The notes below the pieces were generated by a model. The model was not told the DNA's origin, ran no database searches, and saw only the letters and a program-made list of their open reading frames with translations. From positions 21,483 to 85,482 of the forward strand of contig CAZIWL010000004.1 of assembly GCA_964542755.1 (NCBI GenBank): a DNA stretch of 64,000 bases. Direction: 5' to 3'. The stretch is from SKLM01 sp964542755 (GTDB taxonomy: Bacteria > Chloroflexota > Anaerolineae > B4-G1). Below are positions 50,044-58,897 of the stretch, one piece after another; the stretch's first letter is position 1; the number at the start of each line of letters is the position of its first letter. A program made the translations under genes and the position numbers.

Positions 50044-50802
50044 CTAGGAGCGGCGCCAGTGGATCTGATCGGAGAAGGCGCGCAGGGTGCTTGGCGCCAA
50101 CGAGCGCTCGATGACTGTCCCGATGACCACCATGTCTGCCCCCGCTTCCAACTTCTGTCTCGCAGTTTGCGGATCCCTGATCCCTCCGCCTACCAGGATT
50201 GGGAGGCTGACTCGTTCTCTGACAGCAGCAATCATAGCGTCCGGCACAGGGTTGGAGGCCCCGCTTCCCGCTTCAAGATAGACGGCCTTCATGCCTAGCT
50301 GCTGGGCGGCCAGGGCGTGTACCATGGCGATCTCGGGCTTGTCCCGCGGGATCGGTTTGACGCCGCTGAAGAACTCGGCGGATGTTATCGTGTCAGACGC
50401 GATGAGCAAGTAGGCCGTGGGGATAGACTCAAGGTTGCATCGGTCGATCCATAGGGCACTTCTGACCTGCTCGCCGATGAGATACTCAGGGTTCCGGCCG
50501 CTGACCAGGCTGAGGAGAAGGATGGCATCGAAATCTGGAGAGATCTGCGCGGCCGGGCCGGACGCGCCCGGAAAGAGGATCAGTGGGCAATCCACCGACG
50601 CACGGATCGTTGCCACTGTCTTGTGAAGCTGGTCGGTAAATAGAAAGCTACCCCCCACCAGGATGGCATCCGCACCCGCTGCCGCAGCGTGCCGGGCGAA
50701 AGCCATGGCGTCATCTCCGGCCTGCTTGTCGGGGTCGTTGAGGGCCAGGAAGACGGCGCCTTTCTGGGCGATGGCGTCGAGCAGGTACTCGTAGACACTC
50801 AC
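50044..50802 (-). CDS. Geranylgeranylglyceryl phosphate synthase family protein
   Basis: GGGP synthase joins geranylgeranyl diphosphate to sn-glycerol 1-phosphate, the first ether bond of archaeal lipids. This 252-residue TIM-barrel protein has the family landmarks: LNDPDK in the place of LxDPDK (Mg/glycerol phosphate), ILVGGSF, LLSLVSGRNPEYLIGEQV, AVYLEAGSGASNPVP, and the phosphate-binding VGGGIRDPQTA and GADMVVIGTVIE. Length fits the longer group (found in archaea and some Bacteroidetes) better than the short PcrB. Prenyl length cannot be read. The GTG at 50802 overlaps the UbiA stop (GTGA) and has GGGAGG 6 nt upstream; an ATG at 50808 is possible. Confidence 0.92.
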   Translation of the reverse strand: MSVYEYLLDAIAQKGAVFLALNDPDKQAGDDAMAFARHAAAAGADAILVGGSFLFTDQLHKTVATIRASVDCPLILFPGASGPAAQISPDFDAILLLSLVSGRNPEYLIGEQVRSALWIDRCNLESIPTAYLLIASDTITSAEFFSGVKPIPRDKPEIAMVHALAAQQLGMKAVYLEAGSGASNPVPDAMIAAVRERVSLPILVGGGIRDPQTARQKLEAGADMVVIGTVIERSLAPSTLRAFSDQIHWRRS

Positions 50803-51671
50803 AGCCATCCTCCCAAGTCAATCCCGCGGGAGAGCCCGATAAGCAGGAAGAGGAAGATGTAGAGGTACATGGCGGCCTTCGTCCAGCGCTGGACGCGGCC
50901 GGCGATTGCCGGGGTGCCGAGCGTGAGCCGGGTTGCCGTCCAGAGGACGAGGATGTTGATGAGCGACGCTCCGACTACGTAGAAGGGGGCGAACGGACCA
51001 GGGTAACGCGAGAGATAGGTGACGGGGACGGCCAATAGGAGGAGCAGTCCTGCCACGCGGCAGGATGACGAGGCGCCAATCAGCATAGGAAGACTGCCGA
51101 CGCGGGTGGTGCTGTCCCCCGTTAGGTCTTCGACATCCTTCACAATCTCGCGGGAAAGGGTGGCCATGAAGATGCACGCGGACCACGGCACGGTGGCCAG
51201 GAGATTGTCTTGAGCGAATCCACCGATCATAGCGTTGTTGGCAGCAAGCGTGGCTATCACGAGGTTACCCAAGAGACCGCTGGATCGCTTGACCTTCCAA
51301 GAGTAGAGGAAGAGGAGCATGGCTGCGACGGAGGCACTGGCGAGCGCCGCCTTGTTGATCGGAAGGAAGAGGATCGGGGCGGTGATCAAGAGGGTTAGGG
51401 CGTAGGTGCGCGCGGCCGGGCGAGCGATGAGACCGGCTGGAAGAGCACGATCTGGATGGGCGAGTCTGTCCGTGGCGTGGTCGAAGACGTCGTTGAGGGC
51501 ATAGCCGCCGGCGGCAACGAGCATGGAGCCCGCGACGGTCAAAGGCACGGAGGTGGGATGCGAGGAACGGCCCATCGCGAGAAGGGAAGAGGCGAGCGCC
51601 AGGATCCCCACGCCGAGGCAGTTGAGGGGGCGAGAGAGCATGATGAGGGGAGGGGCGATGCTACGTATCAC
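50799..51671 (-). CDS. UbiA family prenyltransferase, digeranylgeranylglyceryl phosphate synthase type
   Basis: An integral membrane prenyltransferase of about 290 residues and eight or nine helices. The two Asp-rich sites are NDVFDHATDRLAHPDRALPAG (first, N-D-x-x-D-x-x-x-D) and REIVKDVEDLTGD (second, as in DGGGP synthases). DGGGP synthase adds the second geranylgeranyl chain to GGGP. The UbiA family also includes menaquinone and heme O enzymes, but adjacency to GGGP synthase with a 4-nt overlap strongly favours the lipid role. Start taken as GTG at 51671, overlapping the previous stop. ATG at 51695 is the alternative. Confidence 0.9.
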   Translation of the reverse strand: MIRSIAPPLIMLSRPLNCLGVGILALASSLLAMGRSSHPTSVPLTVAGSMLVAAGGYALNDVFDHATDRLAHPDRALPAGLIARPAARTYALTLLITAPILFLPINKAALASASVAAMLLFLYSWKVKRSSGLLGNLVIATLAANNAMIGGFAQDNLLATVPWSACIFMATLSREIVKDVEDLTGDSTTRVGSLPMLIGASSSCRVAGLLLLLAVPVTYLSRYPGPFAPFYVVGASLINILVLWTATRLTLGTPAIAGRVQRWTKAAMYLYIFLFLLIGLSRGIDLGGWL

Positions 51672-52153
51672 GGCGGCGTCCAAGCGAAGGCCCACTGCGC
51701 CAGGAGGAGCAGGGAGAGTAGGTGGACGAAGGGGAAATCCTGCAAGAGCGTCCCGATCGATACCATCTGGCGCATTGTCGAGACCTGACCGGCCCGCAAC
51801 GCAGACGGGCGTTGACGCGCGGCATATCGGACGATCCAGAGCGTCTTGGGGATCACCCAGAGTGTGATGAGCAGGGTGGACAGGGTGCCGGGGTAACTGG
51901 CGAAATAGGCCGTGTACACCACGAACTCGGCGAACATGTCCATAGCGCGGTCGGTTTGGGGCGAGTCTTGTCCTTGCCTGCGCGCGACGGCGCCGTCAGC
52001 GCTGTCGAGAATGAGCGCCATGAAGAGGAGACCGACGGCGGCCCCCGGTCGATGGAGAAGGATGGTCAGTGCGGAGGCGAAGCACATCCAGCCGCGCAGC
52101 CGTGAGATCTCATTTGCCGGCAGCGGAATGAAGGCGAGGAGTTGGTCGGCCAC
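51668..52153 (-). CDS. CDP-alcohol phosphatidyltransferase family protein
   Basis: A membrane enzyme that would replace CMP of a CDP-activated lipid by a polar head group. Signature DSADGAVARRQGQ is followed by TDRAMDMFAE. Compared with the canonical D-x2-D-G-x2-A-R-x8-G-x3-D-x3-D, the spacing is one longer, the Gly is Asp and the last Asp is Glu. About four hydrophobic helices follow. The GTG at 52153 gives 161 residues, short for the family; an ATG far upstream (52495) would lie wholly over the previous gene in another frame and is rejected. In this operon it could be an archaetidyl-type head-group transferase. Activity is less certain because of the altered motif. Confidence 0.75.
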   Translation of the reverse strand: MADQLLAFIPLPANEISRLRGWMCFASALTILLHRPGAAVGLLFMALILDSADGAVARRQGQDSPQTDRAMDMFAEFVVYTAYFASYPGTLSTLLITLWVIPKTLWIVRYAARQRPSALRAGQVSTMRQMVSIGTLLQDFPFVHLLSLLLLAQWAFAWTPP

Positions 52154-52173
52154 CTTCTTGCGCTGACCCGTTG

Positions 52174-52620
52174 CTAGGCTACGGAGATGAGCAAGGATGC
52201 TCCGATGACCCCTGCCTCCTGTATGAATCGTATCCAGAACTTCCTCCCAAGGGGCTGGTCCGCCGGGTTGCCAAAGTTGATCCTTGTGGGATCCGCGTAG
52301 ATGAGTCGGAATGGAATACTCACACCGGAGATGAAGTCCAGAAAGAGGTGCACAGCCACGCAGAGGAGAAAGAGGCTGCCTGTCTGGCGGTGGAGGAGGG
52401 TCATGAGCAGTCCCGCAGTGCCATAGATGGTGGCCCCGAAGAGCCCGTGCATAAAGGTCTGAGATGTCTCGAACCCGTTGACCTGGAGTTTCCATCTCGC
52501 GGCGCTCGGCAGATGGTCGAGATCTGGCATCACCGAGAAGGCGACGGATGCTGGAAGATAGCCGGAAGGGAAGAATTGGCTCAGTGCAATGCCGACAGCA
52601 ACGTGGGTTACGATGTTCAC
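52174..52620 (-). CDS. DUF457/YdjM-like membrane-bound metal-dependent hydrolase family protein
   Basis: A 148-residue protein with four hydrophobic segments. THVAVGIALSQFF at the start, PDLDHLPS near residue 32-39, MHGLFGATIYG and HLFLDFISG carry the His and Asp residues of the LexA-binding/YdjM family, thought to be membrane metal hydrolases. Function is unproven; phospholipid hydrolysis has been proposed for relatives. The start is GTG, with no Shine-Dalgarno, 12 nt after the reductase stop. It may trim or recycle lipid intermediates here, which is inference from place only. Confidence 0.78.
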   Translation of the reverse strand: MNIVTHVAVGIALSQFFPSGYLPASVAFSVMPDLDHLPSAARWKLQVNGFETSQTFMHGLFGATIYGTAGLLMTLLHRQTGSLFLLCVAVHLFLDFISGVSIPFRLIYADPTRINFGNPADQPLGRKFWIRFIQEAGVIGASLLISVA

Positions 52621-52632
52621 GGGCGATAGGGT

Positions 52633-53772
52633 TCAGAAAACGTTGAGAACAAATTGAGCAAACCTATCGTGACGACGCATGGCCTGAATCACGCGATCCA
52701 GAACGCCAGGAACACTAAGGAGTCGCTGAGCGACAGCCTCTCTTTCCAGTTGCCTGCCGATGGCAGCACGGCAGTGACGGTCGAATCGACGGAGTTCCTG
52801 GTAGGTGCCTCCATCGCTCCCCAAAGCGTCGTGAACCACGGCAGCGGCTGTGCGACCGCTCTCAAGAGCGTTGTAGATCCCCCCACCTGTCAAGGGACTC
52901 ACGAAGAACCCGGCGTCACCGACGATCAACGCGCCCGGGTAGCTTCTCCGCACTCTTCCCGAGGCGAGAGGCAGCAGTCCACTGGAGGCCCTTCCGATCT
53001 GCTCGGCACCAGAGAACCGCGCCGCCAAGTAGCGGCCGTGGACGAATGTCTCAAAGGCCTTCCTCAGAGACACCCGATCCTTGCGCGCGACGTCAAGACG
53101 CAGCCCCACCCCCACGTTGGCCCGGCCGTCGCCAAGGGGGAAAATCCAGGCATAGCCCGGCAGCGTGGACTGGTTGAAGAAGAACTCCGCACGCCCACGA
53201 GATTCCACGCCTTCAAAGTAGGCTCGCCGGGCAATGGCCGCGTGTCGCGAACTGGGGCGGTCGGGCTGGAGCCGTCGGGCCAGAGTGGAGGTGGCGCCGT
53301 CGGCGATGATTGTGATCCGGGCTCGACGGTCCGCGGTCTTCCCGTTGGTTGAGCCTCGCACTCCTCGGACGAGGCCGTCCTCCACGATGGGCTGGGTAGC
53401 ACGAAAGCGCTCAAAACGCGCCCCTTCTTCCAAAGCCTTCTGCCACAGAATGTGGTCGAGGCGCTGCCGATGCAGGACGTAGCCGTGGCGAGAACGCCCG
53501 TTCTTCTGGGGAAACGCGCCCTCATACGTGTGACCGGATGGGGATACGCCCAGCACGTGGTGGCAGCTGTAGAGGGCCTCTGTCTGGCCCTCGAGATCGA
53601 TGTCAAGCTCGGACAGCAGTCGGAGTGTGTTCCAGCCTATGCCGTCACCGCAGACCTTCGGGCGGGGAAACTCAGCCTGGTCCAGGAGTGTAACCGGAAC
53701 GCTGTGTCGCGCCAGGACCATGGCCGCCGCGCTGCCCGCCGGGCCGGCGCCAACAACCAGGACCCCATCCAT
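52633..53772 (-). CDS. Geranylgeranyl reductase family FAD-dependent oxidoreductase
   Basis: A 379-residue flavoprotein. The FAD-binding VVGAGPAGSAAAMVLARH is at the N terminus. PRPKVCGDGIGWN is the conserved Cys-Gly motif. GYAWIFPLGDGRANVGVGL matches the Y-x-W-x-F-P-x-G pattern of geranylgeranyl reductases. ALIVGDAGFFVSPLTGGGIYNALESG is the second FAD block. In archaea such enzymes saturate the isoprenoid chains of digeranylgeranylglyceryl lipids; in phototrophs they make phytyl chains. The neighbours favour the former. It is the first gene of the operon, with ATG only 6 nt after a -10 box, so translation is likely leaderless. Confidence 0.9.
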   Translation of the reverse strand: MDGVLVVGAGPAGSAAAMVLARHSVPVTLLDQAEFPRPKVCGDGIGWNTLRLLSELDIDLEGQTEALYSCHHVLGVSPSGHTYEGAFPQKNGRSRHGYVLHRQRLDHILWQKALEEGARFERFRATQPIVEDGLVRGVRGSTNGKTADRRARITIIADGATSTLARRLQPDRPSSRHAAIARRAYFEGVESRGRAEFFFNQSTLPGYAWIFPLGDGRANVGVGLRLDVARKDRVSLRKAFETFVHGRYLAARFSGAEQIGRASSGLLPLASGRVRRSYPGALIVGDAGFFVSPLTGGGIYNALESGRTAAAVVHDALGSDGGTYQELRRFDRHCRAAIGRQLEREAVAQRLLSVPGVLDRVIQAMRRHDRFAQFVLNVF

Positions 53773-53778
53773 GAAGCC

Positions 53779-53807
53779 ATTCTATCATGGGTGCGTGGGG
53801 TCGTCAA
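53779..53807 (-). promoter_or_regulatory. Promoter of the ether-lipid operon, leaderless
   Basis: TTGACG (53807-53802), 17 nt, TAGAAT (53784-53779) on the minus strand. The ATG at 53772 is where transcription should begin. No ribosome binding site fits between. Confidence 0.65.
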
Positions 53808-53923
53808 TTGGCAATCGAGGTTGAAGGACAAAGCGCGGTACCTGGCTCCGCTACTGTGAGGCCGAGATGTCACCGGGTGCTTCTCAACCCCTCAGCTCGG
53901 CGCCCTCTTCGGCGCGCAGGAGG

Positions 53924-56900
53924 CTACGTTCCCCGGAGGACGAGGGGCAAGAAAATGGACGGCTCCAGCGTCTCGATGGTGATCGTGTGGGTCTGACTGA
54001 CGACGCGGCCAATCGCATTCTGCGCGGTTACAGTGACTACGTGCTCTCCCGGGACGTGCCAAATAGCCTCCAAGCTGTCGCTAAGGCTGTAGCTCCGTCG
54101 TACCCGTCCGGGCCACCACTGGTGGGTGGCGCGCCAGGTGTAGGTGACAGGGACGGTTGCACTGAGGGGCTCGACCATTGCGCGTAGGGTCAGGAACTGG
54201 TCGGCGAGGCCGTCGCGGGGACCCTCGATACTCACAGCTGCAAGTGGGACAACGGGCGCGACGGGCGTGTATTCTGTGTATTGATTGTCAAAGGGCGTGG
54301 GGTCGTGCTCGTCGGCAGTGGCTTGCAGCAGGGTGGCGATGGTGCCGGCCGTCGTAATGTGCAGGCTGAGGGTCAAGGTGACCGAGTGGCCTTCAGCAAT
54401 CCGGCCTATGCGACAGGATAGGGTCCCCTTATCACGGCTGCACGAGCCCTGGTCGACCCTGAGCGTAGCGAACTCCGAACCTGTGGGCAGCGTAGCGGTT
54501 AGCACGACGCCGGACGCATCATCCGGCCCGCGGTTGCTGATGACGACGGTGTGCGTCAAGAGCTGACCGGCCAAAGGCTGCGGCGGCACATGGCCGGCGC
54601 TTACTGTCAGATCAGCCACCGGCGCGACAATCATATCGAACACTCGCGCGCGCGCTGAGGAGGGCTCGGCTTCGGAAGCGACCAGTACCGAGACCGGGTT
54701 CGTGGTACCCAGGGGCACATCTGGAGGTACCCGGATACTGAGCAGACTGAGGGTCTCACCATCGTCGTCCAACGAGACCATCGTTGCCCGGGGTCCAGTC
54801 AGCCAGCCGTGGGCGTCGCTGATCGTCAGCACGGCGGTTCGGGCGAGCCCCGTCCAGTCCAAGACGCGGATGACGGCCGAATCCGAGACGCCCCGCGGCA
54901 CGTAGGTGGGGTCCTCGTCAGGGACGACAGTGAGCGAGCGGGGCCCCGGGGCCCACGGCTCGCATTCGACGGAGCCGCGGATCTGGTCTCTTGGGTCGGC
55001 GGTCTGACCCCACCAATTGCCCGAAGCCGACACCGTGACGCCGCCGTCGGCGTTGACGAGCGCGTATCCCGCATTGTCGAGGAAGTCGCTTTCTTCCACG
55101 GCGAGGGAAGTCAAGCCACCAAAGAGTGTGACTCCGTCGTCGCCATTTTCGGCGATGCGGCAATTGTGGATGCCGGGCGGCATCGAGTCAGCGGCGGCGG
55201 GCCAGTTCACCGGGGTGTCCCACTCGCGGCGTGCTTTTTGCTCGGGCCCCACGTCCGCCCAGTCATCGTGCCACGTCTCGAAAGCTATACCGCCACTGGT
55301 ATTGCCGGAGACGACGAGGTCGACCAGCTTGGGCTGGACGGCGGCGGCGTAGACGCCGTAGCCCTCATTGCTGCTGATCTGCCCGTCGCGGATGGACAGC
55401 GATCCGCGGCTGAGCATCAGGCCGTGCCCCTCGTTCAGATTGACAGTCAGACGGTGTCCGAGAAAGTTCACGTCGCTGCCGAGGATGCCGCCGAGCGCAT
55501 TGCCGTGCAGCGTGGTGCTCGACATAGCTAGGGGACCCGCGCCGTACGCGTATATGCCCCACCCGTCGTTGTGGGAGATGTCGGCCTGGGTGACGTTCAC
55601 GGCGCTGGCGTAGGCGCGGAGCCCGTCTCCCCGATTGTGCTGGACATCGCTGTCGGTGCCCCGCAGGACGAGCCCGGCCCGCTCAAGATCGATGCCGTGG
55701 CCCGCGTTCTTGCGAATCTGAACGTCGGTGAGCTGGAGGTTGCAGTTCTGCAGCCGGATGCCTGGGCCGCCATTCCCCACCACAAGGAAACCCTCCGGCA
55801 GCGAGAGCCCTCCAGAGGCAGAGATTCCGCCCAGGTCGTTGCCCGTGACCCCCTCGAGGGTATCCTTCAGGACGGTAACCGGACCGGTCTGCGCGAAGAT
55901 ACCCCAGCCTCCGTTGTCCCGGACCTGGGTTCCCCCGCTGACTAGAATCGCGCCGGGGGACGCGTGGAGCCCATTTCCTTGGTTGCCGACGATCCGGTTG
56001 TTGGCACCCCTGAGGATCAGCGAGGGGAGCGCATCGGGCCGCCAAGGAGCGCCTCCAGCAATCGTTACGCCGCCGCCGAGGTTGTCCTGGACGATGACAT
56101 CCGTCAGCTCGGTATCGTCGTCGCCCCAAACGACGATTCCGGGGCCCCCGTTCCCCTCGACGGTGAACCCGACCGGGAGGGTCAGGTTACGACCGGCGAA
56201 CAGGCCGCCGCGCTCGTTGTCCCGCAGGGCATCCATGGCGCCCTCGGCGATGAAGACCGATCCACCCTCGGCGACGATGCCCCAGCCGCCGTTTCCGGAG
56301 ATTTCGGCCTGGCCGCGGATGGTGACTGAACCGGGAGCCGCGACGATCCCGCCGCCCCCGTTGTTTGTGATCTGGTTGTCGTCGCCGCCGAGAATCAGCC
56401 CCGGCACGACGGCTTTGCCCGCATGACCGGTGACCACGACGCCAATGCCGACGCCGCGGTTGTCTCGAACACTAATATCCTCGAGCCGGGTGTCTCGGCC
56501 CGACCAGACGACGATACCTGGTCCGCCGTTTCTCTCAACTACGAACCCTGAGGGCAGGCCGATGCCCGCGGCTGCGTAGAGACCACCTCCTCCATTAGCG
56601 GCAACGGTGTAGACTGCATCCTCAGGCACGCTGATAGACCCCTCATCTGCCCGGATGCCCCAGCCTCTATTGCCCACGACTTCGGTGGAGGCCTCAAGGG
56701 TGACGTTTCCAGACACGGCTCGGATCCCATCGCCGCCGTTGTTCGCGATGCGATTCTCCTCGCCGCGAAGTAGTAGACCCTTACCGAGCCCCCCTCCGCC
56801 GGGACCCACGGTCAGCAGGAGGCCGTCTTCCCCGTTGTTGAGGACCTGGACGTTCTGCATTACCACGTCATCCAGCGTGGAGGCCACAATGGCGGGGCCG

Positions 56901-58897
56901 TCGTTCCCCTCCACGGTCAGTCCGTCGGCCGAAAAACTCCCATCCGCGGTGTAGATACCGCCCTCGTTGTCCGTGACTTGACAGTCGTGGAGGGTAACCC
57001 CCCGCCGGGCCAGCACGCCCCAGGCCCTACGCGCATCCCGGATCGTGAGGCCCTCAATGACCGTCATCTCCTCCATCGTCTCAACCACCGGTTGGGCGGT
57101 GCTGGCTGCCCGCAGGACTGTCTCCTCTCCTGCGCGGGCGGAGCTGAGCGTCAGTGACTTGGTCACGCGCACGTTCTCGGTGTGCTCGCCCGGGCAGATG
57201 ATGAGGGTATGAAGATCCTTCGTCAGCGGGTCGTCGACACCAACCTGGACGGCATCGAAGGCCCGCAGCGAATGGCTGTTGATAACGGAGCCCACCTGGA
57301 CATACCCGGAGGCACCGCCGCTGATGGTCCCCGGTGCATGGCGGACCGGGCTTGCATCGATGAAGCCGCGGTCGACCTCGACAGCGTAACGCGCCAGTGT
57401 CATTTGATCGGAGTCTCCACTGCCCGTTCGGTCGAACCGGTAGTGTGCAGACAATTCGATACACTCACCCGCGTTTACGGTGAGTTCGCTAGGCTCAAAG
57501 CGCACCAATCGTTCCCCCGGTTCCACGAGCCTCGCCCTGTCGAGTGGGCTGCCACCGTGGATCAAGGTGAGTTGGTCCGGTCCTGTTCCGCCTCGCTCAT
57601 CCCGAGAGGTACGAATGCCAACGGCGTCCACGTGCCAGTCGTCCGCCTCACTCGCACAGAGGGTGAAAGTGAGGATGGGATGGTCCGCGATACCCCGGGG
57701 CGTACACGTGACGCCCGCGTCACGCCCGCGCACGTCGAGACGGGGAGCGAAGACAGCCACAACGGGCTCGACGCCACCGTCCGGGCAGGCGACAACGCAG
57801 GTGGGGTCGTCTCCACAGGGTTCGGCGTAGCCTTCCCAGTGGTCAAACACCCAACCCTCCCGGGCGCTGGCTTCAAGCTGAATTGGGCCGTTGCCGCACG
57901 GGCATGTGGATGGGTTTGCAGAGACCGTCCCGGCTGCGTCCAGCGGACGCACGCGCGGGTCCACGCCGCAGACCGTGTCTGCGGATCTCCCAAACCTGAC
58001 GACGAGATCGGTGCACTCCGGGGCTGGATGCTGGAGCGTGCCCGGACCTTCCGCCTCCTGAACGGTCCATCCTGGCGCCGCCCGGGCATCCAGAGCGATG
58101 GGCAGACCACACCAGCCCTCAGACGGGTCGGCCACAGCCGTGCAGCCAGCAGACTCGGCCTCTTCGGGCTCGACCCGTACCGAAGCGCAGCACGTCTCCA
58201 GGTCCTCAAAGGTCAATGTGAGTGTCGGCCCGCTTCGGTCACTGTCTGCGGTCCACCATTCCTGTCTAGCCCCGGCGGCAGCGGCAAGACGGAGTCTGAA
58301 ACCGATCGTCGGCGACCGGGTCGGGTCTGTGCTGAGCTGGGACGGTGGAAGGTGGTCTAGAGCGTGCCCAACCAGGGTAGTCACGTCCCAGACGTCACGT
58401 TTGCCCGATCCGGCCTCTGAGAGGACAGTGACCGCCTCACCGGCTCTGGTATCCACGGCCGGCTGCGAGGCCCAGGTAACCGAGGTCTCATCCCAGCGTG
58501 CCTCCGGATGCACCAATTCTGCCACAGCGGTCTCGCTGGCGGCGGTGCTCTCGTCGTGGGGGACCAGCGTCAGGGTAGCAGAGACGAGCTGCGCGCCCCG
58601 CGGGATGGCTTGCGTCGGGAATCCGACGAATGCGTGGGCACCCTCCCAGGCGAAGAGGGTTTCCCACTCTCCGAAGGAGGTGTCAGGTTGAGCGTCCCAG
58701 GCGAAGGTGTCGTGCAGGGCCGCGAGTTCAATAGTCTGCTTCTGGGAGGGGCTGGCGGGAGTCGTGCCGCTCCGTGGGGTGAGGCCTCGATGGAGGAGTG
58801 CGAGTGCGGTAAGAACGAGGAGGACGCCCACCGCGATCAGGGCGATGGAAGCTCGCTTGCCAGAGAAAAGGGTAGCGTGATTTCGCTCTGTCGCCAC
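53924..58897 (-). CDS. Giant secreted parallel beta-helix protein with DNRLRE, DUF11 and PKD-like domains
   Basis: A 1657-residue surface protein. The signal/anchor is IALIAVGVLLVLTALALL (residues 19-36). A DNRLRE-type domain (about 55-230, AHAFVGFPTQAIPRGAQLVSATL) and a Cys-containing region (to about 400) follow. The large right-handed beta-helix covers about 560-1290, with some 30 repeats such as NNGGDGIRAVSGNVTLEAST, VVGNRGWGIRADEGSISVPE. Then come a DUF11 domain (VADLTVSAGHVPP, ISNRGPDDASG), a PKD/Ig-like domain and the final SIFLPLVLRGT. Start GTG at 58897. It is a paralog of the next gene; both share GxISGxASGxVxVGxV ahead of the helix. Ligand or enzyme activity is unknown. Confidence 0.85.
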   Translation of the reverse strand: MATERNHATLFSGKRASIALIAVGVLLVLTALALLHRGLTPRSGTTPASPSQKQTIELAALHDTFAWDAQPDTSFGEWETLFAWEGAHAFVGFPTQAIPRGAQLVSATLTLVPHDESTAASETAVAELVHPEARWDETSVTWASQPAVDTRAGEAVTVLSEAGSGKRDVWDVTTLVGHALDHLPPSQLSTDPTRSPTIGFRLRLAAAAGARQEWWTADSDRSGPTLTLTFEDLETCCASVRVEPEEAESAGCTAVADPSEGWCGLPIALDARAAPGWTVQEAEGPGTLQHPAPECTDLVVRFGRSADTVCGVDPRVRPLDAAGTVSANPSTCPCGNGPIQLEASAREGWVFDHWEGYAEPCGDDPTCVVACPDGGVEPVVAVFAPRLDVRGRDAGVTCTPRGIADHPILTFTLCASEADDWHVDAVGIRTSRDERGGTGPDQLTLIHGGSPLDRARLVEPGERLVRFEPSELTVNAGECIELSAHYRFDRTGSGDSDQMTLARYAVEVDRGFIDASPVRHAPGTISGGASGYVQVGSVINSHSLRAFDAVQVGVDDPLTKDLHTLIICPGEHTENVRVTKSLTLSSARAGEETVLRAASTAQPVVETMEEMTVIEGLTIRDARRAWGVLARRGVTLHDCQVTDNEGGIYTADGSFSADGLTVEGNDGPAIVASTLDDVVMQNVQVLNNGEDGLLLTVGPGGGGLGKGLLLRGEENRIANNGGDGIRAVSGNVTLEASTEVVGNRGWGIRADEGSISVPEDAVYTVAANGGGGLYAAAGIGLPSGFVVERNGGPGIVVWSGRDTRLEDISVRDNRGVGIGVVVTGHAGKAVVPGLILGGDDNQITNNGGGGIVAAPGSVTIRGQAEISGNGGWGIVAEGGSVFIAEGAMDALRDNERGGLFAGRNLTLPVGFTVEGNGGPGIVVWGDDDTELTDVIVQDNLGGGVTIAGGAPWRPDALPSLILRGANNRIVGNQGNGLHASPGAILVSGGTQVRDNGGWGIFAQTGPVTVLKDTLEGVTGNDLGGISASGGLSLPEGFLVVGNGGPGIRLQNCNLQLTDVQIRKNAGHGIDLERAGLVLRGTDSDVQHNRGDGLRAYASAVNVTQADISHNDGWGIYAYGAGPLAMSSTTLHGNALGGILGSDVNFLGHRLTVNLNEGHGLMLSRGSLSIRDGQISSNEGYGVYAAAVQPKLVDLVVSGNTSGGIAFETWHDDWADVGPEQKARREWDTPVNWPAAADSMPPGIHNCRIAENGDDGVTLFGGLTSLAVEESDFLDNAGYALVNADGGVTVSASGNWWGQTADPRDQIRGSVECEPWAPGPRSLTVVPDEDPTYVPRGVSDSAVIRVLDWTGLARTAVLTISDAHGWLTGPRATMVSLDDDGETLSLLSIRVPPDVPLGTTNPVSVLVASEAEPSSARARVFDMIVAPVADLTVSAGHVPPQPLAGQLLTHTVVISNRGPDDASGVVLTATLPTGSEFATLRVDQGSCSRDKGTLSCRIGRIAEGHSVTLTLSLHITTAGTIATLLQATADEHDPTPFDNQYTEYTPVAPVVPLAAVSIEGPRDGLADQFLTLRAMVEPLSATVPVTYTWRATHQWWPGRVRRSYSLSDSLEAIWHVPGEHVVTVTAQNAIGRVVSQTHTITIETLEPSIFLPLVLRGT

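Noticed and set aside
50044..50802. PcrB (heptaprenylglyceryl phosphate synthase) instead of GGGP synthase
   Set aside because: Length and blocks fit the longer group and a UbiA enzyme of the second prenylation step is adjacent, which PcrB loci lack. Chain length still needs a test.
52154..52495. N-terminal extension of the CDP-alcohol transferase
   Set aside because: The added residues are the out-of-frame translation of the DUF457 gene and contain a Pro/Arg/His-rich sequence without membrane segments.
50044..53772. Archaeal contamination or chimeric assembly as the source of the lipid genes
   Set aside because: The genes are in one unbroken run with bacterial genes on both sides, have the same base composition by eye, and start from a bacterial-type promoter. 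Read mapping across the borders would settle it.
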